NCBI RefSeq assembly: GCF_014203095.1
Contig: NZ_JACHIG010000010.1
Location: 62,001-126,000, forward strand
DNA: 64,000 nt
Source: Prosthecobacter vanneervenii
Lineage (GTDB): Bacteria; Verrucomicrobiota; Verrucomicrobiia; Verrucomicrobiales; Verrucomicrobiaceae
Reading direction: 5' to 3'
Shown here: positions 60,536-64,000 of the stretch, in pieces
Layout: the number at the start of each line of letters is the position of its first letter
Numbering within the stretch: position 1 is the stretch's first letter
Translations under genes and position numbers: made by a program
Notes under the pieces: generated by a model
The model's input: the letters and a program-made list of their open reading frames with translations, nothing else
Database searches by the model: none
Told to the model about the DNA's origin: nothing

Positions 60536-61105
60536 TTAGACCAGATCCGCACGCGTGAACGCAGCCACCACAGGGTAACCTTTGTCTTCGATGGCGGCGC
60601 GGCCGCCTTCGGAGCGGTCAACCAGGATCAAAGCGAAGGCCACCTTGCCGCCCTCAGCCTCAATGGCCTCAATGGCCTTCAGGGTGGAGCCGCCGGTGGT
60701 GATGACGTCATCCACCACCACAACGGGCTGCTCGGTGATGAAATTCCCCTCGATCCGCTTGCCACGGCCGTGGCCCTTGGGCTCCTTGCGCACCACAAAG
60801 GCCTGCACCGGTGTCGGGTCTCCGGCAAGACTGGAGCTCATGGCCACTGCGAGGGTGATGGGGTCGGCGCCCATGGTAAGGCCGCCGAGGGAGCCGATGC
60901 TCAGGCCGCGCTTCGCTTCTTCCTGGCGCAGCAGATCATGTAGCACCCGGCCCACGAGGACCGCACCGCGTGCGTCCAGGGTGGTCACGCGGCAGTCCAC
61001 GTAGAGATCGCTCTCCTGGCCGGAGGCGAGGGTGAATTTACCTGTCTTGACGGACTTGGCTTTGAGGATCTGGCGGAGTTCTTCGCGGTCTTTCTGGAGG
61101 GACAT
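60536..61105 (-). CDS. pyrE: Orotate phosphoribosyltransferase
   Basis: This 189-residue enzyme of pyrimidine synthesis joins orotate and PRPP to give OMP. The PRPP loop is Val-Val-Val-Val-Asp-Asp-Val-Ile-Thr-Thr-Gly-Gly-Ser (about residues 126-138). Other family elements are Phe-Thr-Leu-Ala-Ser-Gly-Gln-Glu-Ser near residue 24 and Arg-Lys-Glu-Pro-Lys-Gly-His-Gly (about 109). The start at 61105 is supported by a good GGAGG ribosome-binding site five bases upstream; a longer frame to 61144 lacks this. Confidence 0.95.
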   Translation of the reverse strand: MSLQKDREELRQILKAKSVKTGKFTLASGQESDLYVDCRVTTLDARGAVLVGRVLHDLLRQEEAKRGLSIGSLGGLTMGADPITLAVAMSSSLAGDPTPVQAFVVRKEPKGHGRGKRIEGNFITEQPVVVVDDVITTGGSTLKAIEAIEAEGGKVAFALILVDRSEGGRAAIEDKGYPVVAAFTRADLV

Positions 61106-61223
61106 AGGAACCTCCAAATAAGGGGGGATGCCCTGGAATGACAAGTGCTTTGAAAAAGATGACTTACATCAGATGCCTTCTGCGATTGACACGAAAAACC
61201 TTTCAACGCTACTTCTAAGAGAG

Positions 61224-63308
61224 ATGATTTTTCTGACCAAAGCGAAGTATTTATTTTTCTTGCTGCTGGCAGGCTTTTTCTCCGTGTCCACCCTCGGAGC
61301 CGCGCCTCCCTCATGGTATCAACCTCCTGTCGGCGAGCTGCGGTTGCAGCGTGACACGGCGGTGACCTCCGCAGGACACTACTCCCAAACGGCCGGGAAG
61401 ATCGTTCTGCGCCCTGAGCTGGCGGCTTCCAAGCCATCGACGCTGGAGATGTCATTTGGCAAAGGCACACACATCACGGCGACGACCTTTGATGTCGGAG
61501 CGGGAGGGCGGCTGGTCTTCCGCGAATGTCAGCTCAACCAGGTGGCGATATCATGCCAGCCGGGCGGGGAGATCCACTTTGAAAACTGCGCCATGGTGCA
61601 GGTCTATTTTGCCAGCAGCACCGGCCCGGAAGGCACACAGACAGCCAAGCCTTATGTGAGGCTCAAAGACTGCACTCTCAGCCAGGTCACGATGGAATCA
61701 CCGACGGCCGTAGGCGTGGCAGCCACCAACTGCCGCATCACGCAAAGCGATCTTTATGGCACTGACAAGGATGCTGCCAACCAGAGATCCAACTTTGGCG
61801 AGAGTGTCTTTTCCGCATGCAAGATCTTCTCCCCCGAGTTCATCGTCTGCACCAACAAATGCTGTTACAGAGACTGTGAGCTCACAACGGACTTTCCGCA
61901 GGATTTTGCCATGTACCTGCCCAAACCAGTGCTGGTGCTGGTTTCGTGGCAAGGCATCCATCCCGTCACATTGCCGGACAGAGCAGGAATGGCCGTCTTT
62001 CGATCCATCGATGTGACTGCGGTGCTCGAAGCCGCCGGGACCACGAAAGGTGGGCCGGCCTTGAGCTCCTCTCCGGCCCCGGGCAAAAGCCTGACCGAGG
62101 TCGCAGAAATGGTGCCCGTGAACATCCCTGCCTCCCAACAGATGGGTAGTGATGCGATTGCCGGAGTGGCGGTCGCAGGTCTGAGCTTCAAATCCCGCCT
62201 GACCCAGGTCAACGGCCTGCTCATTTCCCAGCTCTCCACCGGTGGCGAGGCCGGGCAGGTCACGCGCATGAGCCTCTCGGCCCTGCCTACTTCTCAGTCC
62301 CGAGCGCCCTCCTCGCTCAAGTTCAACCAGAACGTGGGCGACAGCATGTTCAAAGCGCTCAACGAGGTCAGCAAGTTTTCGCAGCTGCGTCATGGCGGCT
62401 GGCCGATGGGGTATTCGCTGGAGATCGGCTTTGAGGACAAGTATGTCGGCAAGGACGGACCCTCCGCTGCCGTGGCCTGCGCCCTGCTTCTCGAAGCGGC
62501 CATCACCGGTAAGAAATGGGATCCTGCTTTTGCCGTCACCGGAGACATGAATGCCGACGGCAGCGTCCAGCCCATCGGCGGCGTCCAGGCCAAGATCCGC
62601 GGCGCCACCAAGGGCGACTGCAAGATCGTGGCTGTGCCTGTGAAGAATGAGGTCGCCGTCTCCGACATCCTGGTTCAGCAGGGCCCGGCTCCGCTGGTGG
62701 GCATCACCGTCTTTGGCATCAAGACCTTTGACGATGCCCTGGCTCTGGCCGATCCCGAGAAGCCGCTGGCTCTGCAGAATGCGCTGACCGACTTTGACAA
62801 CATGCGCTCGGTGATGATGCGGGACCCGCGCCAGATCACCCAGCTGCTGCGCACCCCGCATGCCGCCCAGCGCCTGCAGGCTCTGCTGACTGCCGCCCCC
62901 AACTGCTACTCCGCCAAGTACCTGCTCATGTACCTGCAGGGCCGCACCCCGCGCACGCTCTCCATCGGCGGCTCCATCGAGGCGGCGCAGAACAACGCCC
63001 AGGCCGTCGTCTCCGCCATTGACCATGACGTGGACTCCAACGTCTCCAGCCTCAAGGGCGACGAACTCGGCAACAGCCTGAATAAACTGCGCCAGCTGCG
63101 CCCGCTGCTGGATGCACGCGTGTGGCCGTATGTGGATGGCCTGATAGCCTATGGCGAGGTGATCCGTGGTGCGCTGCTCAACCCGGTGCGCTCCGGAGCC
63201 CGCTACACGGACCTGGTCAGCAAGGCCAACAAAGCCGCAGGGGCCACCAAGGCCGCGTATGACAAGCTGATCAACGACGCGCAGGTGCGTGAGGAACTGG
63301 GGCTGTAG
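61224..63308 (+). CDS. Exported Lon-like (S16) serine protease with beta-rich N-terminal domain
   Basis: This 694-residue protein has a signal peptide (MIFLTKAKYLFFLLLAGFFS, then Gly-Ala-Ala). Residues about 40-240 form a Cys- and Gly-rich beta region with solenoid-like spacing (Phe-Arg-Glu-Cys, Phe-Glu-Asn-Cys, Leu-Lys-Asp-Cys, Thr-Asn-Cys). The following part is a Lon C-terminal protease domain with Lys-Asp-Gly-Pro-Ser414 and Lys457; the 43-residue spacing equals that of the Ser/Lys dyad in E. coli Lon (679/722). There is no AAA ATPase, so unfolded substrates or none at all are implied. About 130 helical residues follow the domain. An upstream Met at 61128 precedes the signal and is rejected. 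Confidence 0.85.
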   Translation: MIFLTKAKYLFFLLLAGFFSVSTLGAAPPSWYQPPVGELRLQRDTAVTSAGHYSQTAGKIVLRPELAASKPSTLEMSFGKGTHITATTFDVGAGGRLVFRECQLNQVAISCQPGGEIHFENCAMVQVYFASSTGPEGTQTAKPYVRLKDCTLSQVTMESPTAVGVAATNCRITQSDLYGTDKDAANQRSNFGESVFSACKIFSPEFIVCTNKCCYRDCELTTDFPQDFAMYLPKPVLVLVSWQGIHPVTLPDRAGMAVFRSIDVTAVLEAAGTTKGGPALSSSPAPGKSLTEVAEMVPVNIPASQQMGSDAIAGVAVAGLSFKSRLTQVNGLLISQLSTGGEAGQVTRMSLSALPTSQSRAPSSLKFNQNVGDSMFKALNEVSKFSQLRHGGWPMGYSLEIGFEDKYVGKDGPSAAVACALLLEAAITGKKWDPAFAVTGDMNADGSVQPIGGVQAKIRGATKGDCKIVAVPVKNEVAVSDILVQQGPAPLVGITVFGIKTFDDALALADPEKPLALQNALTDFDNMRSVMMRDPRQITQLLRTPHAAQRLQALLTAAPNCYSAKYLLMYLQGRTPRTLSIGGSIEAAQNNAQAVVSAIDHDVDSNVSSLKGDELGNSLNKLRQLRPLLDARVWPYVDGLIAYGEVIRGALLNPVRSGARYTDLVSKANKAAGATKAAYDKLINDAQVREELGL

Positions 63309-63463
63309 GCTCCGGCTCTGGCAAGAAATGGCGGTGAGATCTTGGCGGCATCCTTTGCTGGTGCACCGCCGTGGCCGTGGCCTGAGATTTCGTATTTGAT
63401 CGCAAACTGGCCATTCTTTGAGATTGACGATTATTTCACAGAAGTGCCTAATGCGCGTTCCGC

Positions 63464-64000
63464 ATGAAAATTGGATTTATTCTTTTCGCTTTAGTTCTTT
63501 TATTGATGCTGGCTTGGAAGAGGGACATGCTGCCCGAGTCATTGCGGAAGTGGAATCCCGTAGGAGCTCATACGGATGGAGCGCCTGCTACTGGAGGAGG
63601 GAACACCCCTGCGCCAGCCAGCCAGGCTTTGGCATCACCTCAGCCCCTGGTCCCTGCTCCTACCCCTGCTCCAGCTGAGAAGGGAGTGCCCGCTTTTCGT
63701 TCCCGCCAGACGAGCGTGAATGGACTGCTGATTGCCCAGCTGAGCGGCGGAGAGGCGGGACAACTTACGCGAATTAATCTCACGGCCCTGCCTACCCTGG
63801 GTGACGCAAATTCAACGTTGAGGTTCAACCAAGACGTGGGGAATGACATGCTCAAAGCCCTGAATGAGGTGAGCAGGTTTTCCAAGCTACGCCACAACGG
63901 CTGGCCGTTGGGCCATGTCCTTGAGATCGGCTTTGATGACAAGTATGTGCCCAAAGACGGACCTTCTGCGGCGGTAGCCTGCGCTCTGCTGCTGGAAGGA
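63464..64000 (+). CDS. Second Lon-like (S16) protease-domain protein (partial, runs off window)
   Basis: The frame is open from the ATG at 63464 to the window edge, giving 179 residues. It starts with a membrane anchor or uncleaved signal (MKIGFILFALVLLLMLAW), then a Pro/Ala-rich linker (about 35-75), then a region closely matching the upstream paralogue: Val-Asn-Gly-Leu-Leu-Ile, Gly-Gly-Glu-Ala-Gly-Gln, Ala-Leu-Asn-Glu-Val-Ser and Lys-Asp-Gly-Pro-Ser with the candidate catalytic Ser. It lacks the Cys-rich N-terminal part of the first copy. It is a likely tandem duplicate, starting 155 bp after the first gene. Confidence 0.85.
   Translation, partial: MKIGFILFALVLLLMLAWKRDMLPESLRKWNPVGAHTDGAPATGGGNTPAPASQALASPQPLVPAPTPAPAEKGVPAFRSRQTSVNGLLIAQLSGGEAGQLTRINLTALPTLGDANSTLRFNQDVGNDMLKALNEVSRFSKLRHNGWPLGHVLEIGFDDKYVPKDGPSAAVACALLLEG

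Overview
The window reads as chromosomal DNA from a Verrucomicrobiota-type bacterium, probably close to Prosthecobacter or Verrucomicrobium. This is inferred from family content, since no rRNA or marker search was possible. The indicators are seven secreted sulfatases, an alternative complex III (ACIII) respiratory operon, a Planctomycetes/Verrucomicrobia-style kinase fused to TPRs, a REP-associated transposase, and high-GC coding DNA with long spurious frames on the non-coding strand. No rRNA, tRNA or CRISPR array was seen.

Region 1 (1-8 kb): the start of a secreted beta-helix-like protein; a RAYT transposase with mirror-image palindromes on both sides; a minus-strand block of ECF sigma factor, small membrane protein, large membrane protein and sulfatase; an IF-1-like protein with a long Pro/Asn/Arg/Gly tail; a DEDD-type exonuclease; a membrane protein; and a DEAD-box helicase.

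Region 2 (8-23.9 kb): a plus-strand carbohydrate-desulfation island with an esterase and six sulfatases, most with signal peptides, interrupted by two small hypothetical genes. It is followed by a TPR protein, an AEC permease, a DMT exporter and an NlpC/P60 protein. The esterase and a distal SGNH hydrolase fit attack on sulfated, esterified polysaccharide.

Region 3 (23.9-32.6 kb): small minus-strand hypothetical and membrane genes, a DapA-family lyase divergent from an SGNH hydrolase, and a 1095-residue kinase-TPR membrane protein whose kinase motifs are degraded.

Region 4 (32.6-51.1 kb, minus strand): one long respiratory operon. It runs actABCDEF (ACIII), a small membrane protein, a CcoN-like and CcoO-like pair, a monoheme cytochrome c, a cupredoxin-like protein, coxA, coxC, subunit IV, two tiny membrane proteins and coxB, then a strong hairpin and ctaA (haem A synthase). 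Quinol oxidised by ACIII would pass electrons through cytochromes or cupredoxin to the aa3-type oxidase. The CcoN-like subunit has lost most haem/copper ligands, coxC carries a roughly 250-residue insertion, and a perfect CRP-type palindrome lies just upstream of actA.

Region 5 (51.4-64 kb): two retropepsin-like lipoproteins, a five-gene Yej-type peptide ABC transporter, pyrE, and a tandem pair of exported Lon-type (S16) protease-domain proteins, the second cut by the window end.
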